Shown: in pieces, positions 1-4,881 of the stretch
How positions within the stretch are numbered: position 1 is the stretch's first letter
How the letters are laid out: every line of letters begins with the position of its first letter
Assembly: GCA_016280565.1 (NCBI GenBank)
Contig: JAEEGY010000044.1
Coordinates: forward strand, 1 to 7,204
Source of the DNA: Fretibacterium sp.
GTDB lineage: Bacteria; Synergistota; Synergistia; Synergistales; Aminobacteriaceae
Reading direction: 5' to 3'
DNA length: 7,204 bases
Position numbers and translations under genes: made by a program
The notes under the pieces: generated by a model
Seen by the model: the letters and a program-made list of their open reading frames with translations, nothing else
Told to the model about the DNA's origin: nothing
Databases searched by the model: none

Positions 1-64
1 CGTCGGACATGGTATACTGTTTCTGCCGGGGCTGTGCCTGGCGTATCTTGAGCTCTGTCAGCGT
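1..64 (-). CDS. Tyrosine recombinase (P4-type integrase), N-terminal fragment cut by the left edge
   Basis: Read leftward, codons from 61 down to 2 give L-T-E-L-K-I-R-Q-A-Q-P-R-Q-K-Q-Y-T-M-S-D, and the next codon begins with G. This matches the opening of the DUF4102 arm-type DNA-binding domain of P4-like integrases (LTD.kIrnAkPk.kpYklsDGGGL). These enzymes recombine element and chromosome attachment sites, usually at tRNA 3' ends. The catalytic domain lies outside the window. A GGAGG site at 72-76 precedes the start, but no ATG, GTG or TTG follows in frame. The options are CTG at 61-59 or ACG at 64-62, where family members normally have ATG. The frame is closed upstream by TGA at 100-98. Either the start is a rare codon or the gene lost its ATG. 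The tRNA gene 180 bp upstream in the same orientation supports the call. Only 20 residues are visible, so subfamily and function cannot be judged. Confidence 0.72.
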
Positions 65-100
65 CTCCGCGCCTCCGTATAAAAATTTATCCGCCCTTCA

Positions 101-122
101 TTTTATACGATAATTTATACGA
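101..122 (-). promoter_or_regulatory. Duplicated TCGTATAAA box upstream of the integrase
   Basis: On the minus strand TCGTATAAA occurs twice, at 122-114 and 110-102, separated by TTA (12-bp period). Each copy contains a TATAAA that resembles a -10 box. The nearest -35 candidate, TTGTTT at 128-123, is poor and only 15 bp from the second box. The repeat lies 26-60 bp upstream of the integrase SD. It could be a tandem promoter, a repressor or excisionase operator, or an arm-type integrase site. The repeat is plain in the sequence; its role is inferred. Confidence 0.45.
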
Positions 123-130
123 AAACAACG

Positions 131-170
131 CGGACAGACACGGTCCGAAGTGGTGAACGTGTTGTCACCA
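131..170. repeat. Two consecutive hairpins between integrase and tRNA terminator
   Basis: CGGAC at 131-135 pairs with GTCCG at 143-147 across a 7-nt loop. TGGTGA at 151-156 pairs with TCACCA at 165-170 across an 8-nt loop. The terminator hairpin follows 13 nt later. The three stems lie in 75 bp with no coding frame I recognise. Possible roles are protein-binding palindromes in an attachment region, or a short structured RNA read from the plus strand and ending at the terminator. The stems are visible; function is unknown. Confidence 0.4.
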
Positions 171-179
171 GATAAGCAA

Positions 180-208
180 AAACCCCGCCTTTCAGCGGGG
201 TTTTGTTT
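180..208 (-). terminator. Strong bidirectional intrinsic terminator after the tRNA gene
   Basis: The stem CCCCGC...GCGGGG (extended by A-T pairs) has a 6-nt loop CTTTCA, with TTTTGTTT on the plus side and TTTTT on the minus side. It lies about 40 nt beyond the tRNA CCA end and would end the ferredoxin-tRNA transcript. It would also work for anything transcribed rightward from the left edge. If the tRNA 3' end is an integration site, this terminator is on the element side of the junction. Confidence 0.85.
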
Positions 209-247
209 GTATTTCTTTATCAGGAATTTATCCTTAGATTTATATCT

Positions 248-324
248 TGGTGGGCCCACCTGGACTCGAACCAGGAACCTTCCGGTTATGAGCCGGTGGC
301 TCTAACCACTTGAGCTATGGGCCC
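248..324 (-). tRNA. tRNA with CAU anticodon, probably tRNA-Ile2 (lysidine-modified)
   Basis: A complete 77-nt cloverleaf with encoded CCA. The acceptor stem GGGCCCA (324-318) pairs with TGGGCCC (258-252), with discriminator A at 251 and CCA at 250-248. The D arm is GCTC...GAGC. The anticodon loop CTCATAA has CAT at 290-288. The T stem CCTGG/CCAGG encloses TTCGAGT. A CAU anticodon can mean elongator Met, initiator Met or Ile2. The C4-G69 and C5-G68 acceptor pairs and the CTCATAA loop resemble bacterial Ile2 tRNA, whose C34 is changed to lysidine by TilS so that AUA is read as isoleucine. Automated tools often label such genes Met. The top pair of the anticodon stem is an A-A mismatch (297 against 281). 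It lies 18 nt beyond the ferredoxin stop and may share its transcript. Confidence 0.93.
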
Positions 325-342
325 TTGTTTTTATTTTAACCT

Positions 343-525
343 TTATTCAAGATGAATGCAACCAACGGGGCAACTCGTCTGTGCCTCACGGACTGACTCA
401 TCCTCCGTCTCGGTTCGCTGGAGCTGTGCCGTCCCCGCGTCCTCATTGAGGGAAAAATACTCCGGGCTAATCTGCGCACACAGGCCGCAGCCAATACACA
501 CCGACTGATCTAAGGATACCTTCAC
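343..525 (-). CDS. Small [4Fe-4S] ferredoxin
   Basis: A 60-residue cytoplasmic electron carrier. C10-x2-C13-x2-C16 near the N-terminus (CIGCGLC) and C52-P near the C-terminus are the four ligands of one [4Fe-4S] cluster. C56 is an extra cysteine, as in ferredoxins that evolved from two-cluster ancestors. The middle is acidic. I chose GTG at 525-523: the sequence AAGAGGGTGAT just before it matches the anti-SD complement closely, and a consensus-like promoter predicts a transcript start near 548. That leaves almost no leader for the TTG at 543 that would give 66 residues. The gene has its own promoter overlapping the end of the citX remnant and is followed within 18 nt by the tRNA gene. The redox partner cannot be told from here. 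Confidence 0.92.
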   Translation of the reverse strand: MKVSLDQSVCIGCGLCAQISPEYFSLNEDAGTAQLQRTETEDESVREAQTSCPVGCIHLE

Positions 526-554
526 ACCATCACCCTCTTGCAAAAACTCGCCTT

Positions 555-583
555 ATTTTAAAGGACTTTCCCTCCTCCGTCAA
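555..583 (-). promoter_or_regulatory. Sigma-70-type promoter for the ferredoxin gene
   Basis: TTGACG at 583-578 (5 of 6 to the -35 consensus), then 17 bp, then TAAAAT at 560-555 (5 of 6 to the -10 consensus). Transcription should begin near 548, giving a leader of about 23 nt before the GTG start. The -35 box contains the TGA stop of the citX remnant (582-580). Confidence 0.7.
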
Positions 584-759
584 ATCAGCGGGGCTATACC
601 TGCTTGAGTGAGCAGGCGTTCTACAGCCGTCTGCAGCTCCGACACGGGATGGGCGCGGGCACGGGCGCACTCCTGGGCCTGCCGTCCGCAGACCAGGCAC
701 CGGCGGAAGGTGGGCCGGGCGAGCTTTGCCCCATCGGCCTCAATTACGTCCATGTCGAG
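580..759 (-). pseudogene. citX: citX remnant: C-terminal ~59 codons of apo-citrate lyase phosphoribosyl-dephospho-CoA transferase
   Basis: CitX attaches the 2'-(5''-triphosphoribosyl)-3'-dephospho-CoA prosthetic group to the acyl-carrier subunit CitD of citrate lyase. Reading leftward from about 759, the frame gives LDMDVIEADGAKLARP, then FRRCLVCGRQAQECARARAH and an ELQTAVERLL tail. This matches the end of CitX proteins: DIDV, then RRCLLC...CARxxxH, then a short helix. Full-length CitX is roughly 180 residues, so about two thirds is missing, including the N-terminal catalytic part. Upstream, in a different frame, the sequence turns directly into citC, with the join between about 757 and 797. 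There is no start signal of its own. This is a deletion scar, not a working gene. The family call is from remembered motifs. Confidence 0.8.
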
Positions 760-1216
760 AGGAGGCTCCCGCCGGACAGGGGGGCTGGCTCTCCCCCAGG
801 GCCTTCAGGTAGTCCGCAAAGCCTGTTCGCCGGTTCTCCATAAAGACGACGCCATTCCCCTCGCCCTCTATCCGGACGATCTCATAGAACCCCAGGTCGC
901 GGAAGAACTTCGCGGTGCTGACCTTCGTATAGAGGAAAAGATGATAGTTGCCGCGCTTAAATTGAAGCTGGACGAGGTGCGTGATGATTTCGTTCATCAG
1001 CCCCTCGCCCTGATGTTCATGACTCACCGCCAGGCAGCGCAGGGTGTTCCCAAAGCAGCTCCCCGTGGCGACGGCGTTCAACTCCTCGTCGAACAGGGCG
1101 CAGGTGTAGTCAAGATGTGCGTCCCGGCGGATGCTCTCGTCCGCAAGGAGCCGGTCGACCGCCGCGTTGCCCCGCCGGTCGGACGGGTGGACCCGGCGCA
1201 TCGTGTAGTCGGACAT
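740..1216 (-). pseudogene. citC: citC remnant: N-terminal acetyltransferase-like domain of [citrate (pro-3S)-lyase] ligase
   Basis: CitC acetylates the thiol of the citrate lyase prosthetic group with acetate and ATP, activating the enzyme. Residues 1-140 match the CitC N-terminal GNAT-like domain: ESIRRDAHLDYT (27-38), ATGSCFGNTLRCLAV (50-64), HQGEGLMNEI (68-77), LFLYTK (93-98), KFFRDLGFYEI (103-113) and VFMENRRTGF (124-133). Normal CitC is about 330-350 residues and continues into a nucleotidyltransferase domain with an NANPFTxGH motif. Here it runs into citX sequence in another frame and stops at 742-740 after 158 residues. The GNAT half is free of stops and could still yield a folded stub. 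The ATG at 1216-1214 has a weak AAAGG 12 nt upstream and a candidate extended -10 promoter. Reading it as an intact GNAT enzyme is possible but less likely, given the CitC-specific motifs. Confidence 0.85.
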
Positions 1217-1246
1217 GGTCTGCTCGCACCTTTCATGCTTTTGTTC

Positions 1247-1255
1247 ATTCTATCA
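1247..1255 (-). promoter_or_regulatory. Candidate extended -10 promoter of the citC remnant
   Basis: TGA TAGAAT (1255-1247) fits the extended -10 form TGn-TATAAT with one mismatch. The box 17 bp upstream, TTTATC, is a poor -35. Transcription would begin near 1240, about 25 nt before the citC ATG. It may be a surviving promoter of the lost citrate lyase operon. Confidence 0.4.
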
Positions 1256-1320
1256 GAACTCCGGCCTATGATAAAATAGCCCCAGACGAGGCCCCCTCTC
1301 CCTGCGCGATGTGGCCGAGC

Positions 1321-1752
1321 CTCCGTGAGGCGGGGCGCGAGGCAGAGGTCCGGATGTTCGAGGCCACCCGCGGCGTCAACACTCACAAAGGAGAGATATT
1401 TTCCCTTGGTTTACTCTGCGGCTGTGCAGGCTGGCAACTTGGGCGAGGGGAAGCGTTAAGTGCAGAGAAATTGACGGCCCTTACCGCGGAGATGTGCCAT
1501 GGGCTCTGCAAAAAGGAGTTGGGCTCCATTAAGAAAGATGAGGAACTGCAGACAAAGGGGGAACGGGTGTATCGCCGCTATGGTTGCACGGGCATTCGCG
1601 GCGAGGCCGAGAGCGGATTTCGGACCGTGATGGAGGTCTCGCTTCCCGTGTTTCGCAAACTCATGGCGAAGGACGTTCCTGTAAACGACGCGCTGGTCCA
1701 GACGTTCCTCCCCCTCATCGCCAGAACGGCAGACACCAATACCCTTTCCCGC
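1321..1752 (+). pseudogene. citG: citG remnant: central part of triphosphoribosyl-dephospho-CoA synthase
   Basis: CitG makes the citrate lyase prosthetic-group precursor from ATP and dephospho-CoA. The frame beginning LREAGREAEVRMFEAT carries the family signatures GVNTHKG (1372-1392) followed by FSLGLLC, RYGCTGIRGEAESGF (ending at 1620) and the late motif DTNTLSR (ending near 1752). Full CitG is about 280-290 residues. Here roughly the first 90-100 residues, with the SPKPGLVD...GAHxDM segment, are missing: only ~100 bp separates the first recognisable residue from the divergent citC start. After DTNxxSR the usual GG and the following ~70 residues are replaced by unrelated sequence running into the deacetylase gene. 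The ~144 homologous codons have no internal stop or frameshift, so truncation seems to have come before point decay. MdcB of malonate decarboxylase is a homologous alternative, but the neighbouring citC and citX favour citG. Confidence 0.85.
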
Positions 1753-1758
1753 CATAAT
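1730..1758 (+). promoter_or_regulatory. Candidate promoter of the deacetylase gene
   Basis: CAGACA at 1730-1735 (4 of 6 to -35), a 17-bp spacer and CATAAT at 1753-1758 (5 of 6 to -10). Transcription would begin near 1765, about 40 nt before the ATG. The -10 box sits where citG homology ends, so the junction may have created or kept the promoter. The fit is moderate. Confidence 0.35.
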
Positions 1759-1804
1759 AGGAAACGGCGGAGTATGCCCGCGCACGCGCTCGGGAGGCTG
1801 GAAA

Positions 1805-2788
1805 ATGAACAGAGTAAAGATAATAATTTTTGCCGTATGCCTTGTGCTGGCATTTCAGGCTGCCTCTTATAGCCTGACGCCAGAGAAGGATGCCTGGACA
1901 CCGGATGCGCAGGACCAGCGCCGGGCCCTGCCCAATGTGACCACGCCGCCGGAGCGTCGGGAGCCTGTCGTGCAGTTTCCCCCCAGGGAGGACGAGGGGA
2001 TCGTCCGCTGGGCTGCGCTGCCGAAGGGGGAAAAGGCTGCGGCCCTGACCTTTGACCTCTGCGAGCTGGACACCGTGACCACTGGCTGCGACATGGAGGT
2101 GCTGAACTTTCTGCGCCAGCGGCGCATTCCCGCCACGCTCTTCATGGGGGGAAAGTGGATGCGGACCCACGCCCGGCGCGTGCGCCAAATCATGACAGAA
2201 CCCCTGTTCGAGATTGGCAATCACGCATGGAGCCACGGCAACTGTGCCCTGCTCTCCCCGGAGGGCCTGCGGGCTCAGGTGATGTGGACTCAGGCGCAGT
2301 ATGAACTGCTGCGGGAGGACGTGCTGCGGACCGCCCGTGAGGCCGGGGCCCCGGAACCGGATATCCCCTCTGTGCCACGGCTCTTCCGCCTGCCCTACGG
2401 CCGCAGTTCCGAGCGCGCGCTGAAGGCCATTGCGGGGATGGGGCTGCGGGTCATCCAATGGGATGTGGCGGCGGAGGCGGGGGACAACAGCAATCCCAAA
2501 CGTGCCCGGCGGGCAGGCCGCCGCGTGGCGTCGATGGTCCGGCCGGGCTCCATTCTGCTGTTCCACGCCAACCGCGTCCCCAAGGGAACGGCCCTGCTGC
2601 TGCGGGAGGTCGTGGATGCCCTTCAGGAGGCGGGTTACCACTTCGTTACGGCGGGGCAGCTGCTGGAGATGGGCACTCCCCAGACCGTGCGCGATGGCTA
2701 TTTCACTTCTCCCGGCGACAACCGGGCTCTGGACCGGAAGTTCGGCGCGGACGGTACCGGCCGCAGGACTCCCTTCACGGGGAAATAA
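1805..2788 (+). CDS. Polysaccharide deacetylase family protein (CE4/NodB-like), exported
   Basis: A 327-residue protein. Residues 1-24 have two basic residues followed by a hydrophobic stretch, an export signal or N-terminal anchor. A Pro/charged linker to about 75 leads into the NodB-type fold. CE4 motifs appear in order: TFDLCE (82-87), HAWSH (140-144, the metal-binding HxxxH), RLPYG (195-199), WDVAAEAGD (219-227) and LLFHAN (251-256). CE4 enzymes remove acetyl or other acyl groups from sugars of peptidoglycan or polysaccharides using a metal ion. Motif 1 differs from the usual TFDDGP: the second Asp, normally a metal ligand, is Leu, with C-E following. I recall this FDLCE form from a recurrent subfamily, so it is probably not a random loss. 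The ATG follows GGGAGG by 7 nt. It sits alone between the citG remnant and a hairpin; the substrate is unknown. Confidence 0.9.
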   Translation: MNRVKIIIFAVCLVLAFQAASYSLTPEKDAWTPDAQDQRRALPNVTTPPERREPVVQFPPREDEGIVRWAALPKGEKAAALTFDLCELDTVTTGCDMEVLNFLRQRRIPATLFMGGKWMRTHARRVRQIMTEPLFEIGNHAWSHGNCALLSPEGLRAQVMWTQAQYELLREDVLRTAREAGAPEPDIPSVPRLFRLPYGRSSERALKAIAGMGLRVIQWDVAAEAGDNSNPKRARRAGRRVASMVRPGSILLFHANRVPKGTALLLREVVDALQEAGYHFVTAGQLLEMGTPQTVRDGYFTSPGDNRALDRKFGADGTGRRTPFTGK

Positions 2789-2793
2789 GCCAA

Positions 2794-2817
2794 GGGGACG
2801 GGTTTTCCCCCGTCCCC
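2794..2817. terminator. GC-rich hairpin between convergent genes
   Basis: GGGGACGGG (2794-2802) pairs perfectly with CCCGTCCCC (2809-2817) around TTTTCC. It lies 5 nt past the deacetylase stop and 13 nt past the stop of the minus-strand operon, where a shared terminator is expected. Neither side has a good T-run, so termination may be inefficient or factor-assisted. Confidence 0.55.
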
Positions 2818-2830
2818 TGCTTGTACCCGG

Positions 2831-3037
2831 TCAGTCTGTCTTCTCAAAGGCCACCGTCTGTTCACGCATGGAAATTTTACTTACTTTATAGCCAAACGCC
2901 AAAAGTTCTTTCTTGTAGGTCAGAAAAGAATGGTCGACAGGCAGTCCCGCGATCTTCGCGATCTCGGCAAAGGTCAGCTTGAAGCTGTCCGCCCCGTTTA
3001 CCTTTATCCAATTCCACAACGACTCGTATTTGATCAA
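2831..3037 (-). CDS. Conserved small protein of unknown function coupled to yjdF
   Basis: A 68-residue soluble protein with no signal, membrane segment or cysteines. Its core is YESLWNWIK (4-12), FKLTFAEIAKIAG (19-31), DHSFLTYKKELLAFGYKVSK (35-54) and a final ISMREQTVAFEK. I recall hypothetical proteins from Firmicutes with this LTFxEI...DHSFLxYKKEL pattern, but no function. The start is TTG at 3037-3035, overlapping the yjdF stop as TTGA. The only nearby SD (AGAGG) is 3 nt away, so initiation probably depends on translational coupling. It is the last gene before the convergent hairpin. The pattern and coupling support a real gene; a shared role with YjdF is inferred from position only. Confidence 0.75.
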   Translation of the reverse strand: MIKYESLWNWIKVNGADSFKLTFAEIAKIAGLPVDHSFLTYKKELLAFGYKVSKISMREQTVAFEKTD

Positions 3038-3450
3038 TGGCCTCTGTGCTTCTCTTTCCGTTTCTGCTGTCTCAGCTCGAACAGCCGCCGCGTCTCGGCT
3101 TCGCGCCTCTCCCTGCCGTCCTGCCTGCGCTCGGCCTTCATCTCCTCGTGCTGCATTTTGAGTGCCTCCTGCGATTTTGTGCCAATGCCGGGTTCCCGTG
3201 TCTGCTTCCCAGCATCGCGCTGGCGGCGTTTGGGATTGCCGGCGGCCGGCCTTATTTCAGCCTCGACCGCCGGGCTGAACTTCAACTCATAGTAGTGCCG
3301 GAGGACAAACTTCCACACCTCATAGTCCTTTGGCTCCGCTCCAAACGTGACCTTACACGCAGACAGTTTGCCACCGGAGGTTTGTTCAAAGACACCAACC
3401 CAGAACGGGTCCTCAAAGAATACCGTCAGTTTTGCGCCCGTCCCGTCCAT
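3034..3450 (-). CDS. yjdF: YjdF family protein (DUF2992)
   Basis: A 138-residue protein. The N-terminal half shows the DUF2992 pattern: KLTVFFEDPFWVGVFEQ (7-23), a TFGAEPKDYEVWKFVLRHYYELKFSP block, and then a long, highly charged Lys/Arg/Glu/Gln-rich tail that is probably helical or disordered. The molecular function is unknown. In Firmicutes some yjdF genes are controlled by the yjdF riboswitch, which responds to azaaromatic compounds. No room for such a leader exists here, because the ATG lies 21 nt after the brnQ stop. No strong SD precedes the ATG (only TCGGGG), suggesting coupling to brnQ translation. The small downstream gene overlaps its stop. Family assignment is confident; any role beyond that is not supported. 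Confidence 0.88.
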   Translation of the reverse strand: MDGTGAKLTVFFEDPFWVGVFEQTSGGKLSACKVTFGAEPKDYEVWKFVLRHYYELKFSPAVEAEIRPAAGNPKRRQRDAGKQTREPGIGTKSQEALKMQHEEMKAERRQDGRERREAETRRLFELRQQKRKEKHRGH

Positions 3451-3471
3451 CCCCGAGGCAGTCCCGCCGCG

Positions 3472-4812
3472 CTATGACCGGCGTAAACGCACGCCCAGCG
3501 CGATAAGCAGCCCCACCAGCGCCGGGATGACCCAGCCCATGCCCAGCTCGTAAAACGGAAGCACGCGCGCGAACAGGCTGATGACAGGAGACAGTTTGGC
3601 GGCTATCCCCTCCGGAAGCGTCCGCAGAAAGTCCCCAATGGCGCAGATCATGGTGAACGCCGTGACGATGCGATAGGCCGCCGGGGCCGCCCCGCGAAGG
3701 AGCCGCTGCCCCAGAGCGGTCAGGATAAGCACGATGGCCAGCGGATAGAGCATCATGAGGACGGGGATGGAGAGCTGGATAATGCCGTTCAGCCCCAGAT
3801 TAGCAAAGAACAGGGAGATCACGCTGAACAGCACGGCCCATCCCTTGTAGGACAGCCCGCCGGGGAACATCTGGACAAATGCCTCGCTGCAGCTTGTGAT
3901 CAGGCCAATGGCGGTCTTGATGCAGGCGAAGAAGATCATCAGGGCCAGCAGATACGCTCCGCCGTTCCCAAAATAGTGCCGGGCGATGAGCGTGAGAGCA
4001 ACGCCCCCGTTATCGGAGATCGGGTACAGGGCACGGCTCTGGGCACTCACCACGGTCGTGGCTGCGTAAAGGAGCACCATCAGCACACTGCTGAATATCC
4101 CCGCACGCAGCGTGCAGGAGGCGATGTCACCAGGTTCCTTCACGCCCAGTGAGGTGATCACGTTGATCACGACGATGCCGAAAGCCAGCCCCGCCAGAGC
4201 GTCCATCGTGTTATAGCCCTCCAGAAGGCCGTGAATGAACGGCGAGGCGAGGTAATCTGTGGCGGGCTCAATTGTTGCCGCGCTGCCCATGGGGGACAGG
4301 AGTGCCGTGCCGATGATCACCGAGAAGACGAGGAGGAAGATCGGCGTCAGCAGCTTGCCTATCCAGAGGAGGATCTTCCCCGGCCGCAGCGAGATCGACA
4401 GCATGATGGCGAAAAACGCAAGGGAAAAGACAAAGAGCCCCACCCTGGGGGATACCCCCGCGGGCAGGATCGGCGCGATGCCCGTCTCAAAGACGACGGT
4501 GAAACAACGGGGAGCAGCGAAGAAGGGCCCAATGGTGAGGTAGAGGGCACAGGTGAAAAGATACCCGTATTTTCTGCCCACCTTCTGGCTGAGCTGAAGC
4601 AGACCGTCGGACCGGGTGGCCCCCAGCGAGATGACGGCCAACAGCGGCAGCCCCACCCCCGTGACGAGGAAGCCCAACAGGGCCGGAAGGACATTGCGGC
4701 CCGCCGCCTGCCCCATGAAAGCGGGGAAGATCAAATTCCCCGCGCCGAAGAAAAGCCCAAACAGCATGCTTCCCACGGAGAGAAGCTCGGAAAAATTCAA
4801 ATTACGCTTCAT
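3472..4812 (-). CDS. brnQ: Branched-chain amino acid:cation symporter BrnQ (LIVCS family)
   Basis: A 446-residue inner-membrane carrier that imports leucine, isoleucine and valine with Na+ or H+. Length and hydrophobic pattern fit the usual ~12 membrane segments. Family signatures visible are LFGLFFGAGNLIFPAFMGQAAG near the N-terminus (17-38), GPFFAAPRCFTVVFE (the APRT block, with Cys for the usual Thr), the mid-protein GYNTMDALAGLAFGIVVINVI block, and YPISDNGG. It ends in a short basic tail. The ATG at 4812-4810 follows a weak AAAGG. A 69-nt gap separates it from the flavodoxin stop, with a possible extended -10, so it may be read with the upstream operon or separately. No T-box or leader peptide fits in the gap. 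Confidence 0.95.
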   Translation of the reverse strand: MKRNLNFSELLSVGSMLFGLFFGAGNLIFPAFMGQAAGRNVLPALLGFLVTGVGLPLLAVISLGATRSDGLLQLSQKVGRKYGYLFTCALYLTIGPFFAAPRCFTVVFETGIAPILPAGVSPRVGLFVFSLAFFAIMLSISLRPGKILLWIGKLLTPIFLLVFSVIIGTALLSPMGSAATIEPATDYLASPFIHGLLEGYNTMDALAGLAFGIVVINVITSLGVKEPGDIASCTLRAGIFSSVLMVLLYAATTVVSAQSRALYPISDNGGVALTLIARHYFGNGGAYLLALMIFFACIKTAIGLITSCSEAFVQMFPGGLSYKGWAVLFSVISLFFANLGLNGIIQLSIPVLMMLYPLAIVLILTALGQRLLRGAAPAAYRIVTAFTMICAIGDFLRTLPEGIAAKLSPVISLFARVLPFYELGMGWVIPALVGLLIALGVRLRRS

Positions 4813-4860
4813 GTCTTACCGCCGCCTTTTGCGTGTCTCAGCGAAACTTCGCCATTAAAG

Positions 4861-4869
4861 ATAATATCA
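4861..4869 (-). promoter_or_regulatory. Possible extended -10 promoter before brnQ
   Basis: TGA TATTAT (4869-4861) matches TGn-TATAAT with one change. No convincing -35 is seen 16-18 bp upstream in the flavodoxin 3' end. The predicted transcript would start near 4854, about 42 nt before the brnQ ATG, and would include the short palindrome GCGAAGTTTCGC. It would let brnQ-yjdF be expressed apart from the redox genes. Confidence 0.35.
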
Positions 4870-4881
4870 CAGCAGGCCGCC

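Noticed and set aside
2..82. A plus-strand frame open from the left edge (VGHGILFLPG... ending at TAA 80-82) that looks hydrophobic, like a membrane-protein tail.
   Set aside because: The opposite strand of the same bases encodes a recognisable integrase N-terminus with an SD, so this is most likely its shadow.
1..1218. ACCATGTCCGAC on the minus strand occurs both in the integrase fragment (13-2) and at the citC start (1218-1207), suggesting a repeat or recombination site.
   Set aside because: A 12-base match between two places in 7 kb is expected about once by chance, and the flanks do not match.
608..1279. Long plus-strand open frame (223 codons) across the citC/citX region.
   Set aside because: It is antisense to recognisable CitC and CitX sequence, is low in complexity and shows no family motif; it is a G+C-driven shadow.
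1715..2641. Long minus-strand open frame (308 codons) opposite the deacetylase.
   Set aside because: The plus strand has a full CE4 motif set, signal peptide and SD; the antisense frame is rich in Pro, Arg, Gly and His without any domain.
3451..3471. Search for a yjdF-type azaaromatic riboswitch upstream of yjdF.
   Set aside because: Only 21 nt separate brnQ and yjdF, far too little for the aptamer.
4813..4881. Possible T-box or leader peptide controlling the BrnQ transporter.
   Set aside because: The 69-nt gap is too short for a T-box; no run of Leu/Ile/Val codons or terminator-antiterminator pair is visible.
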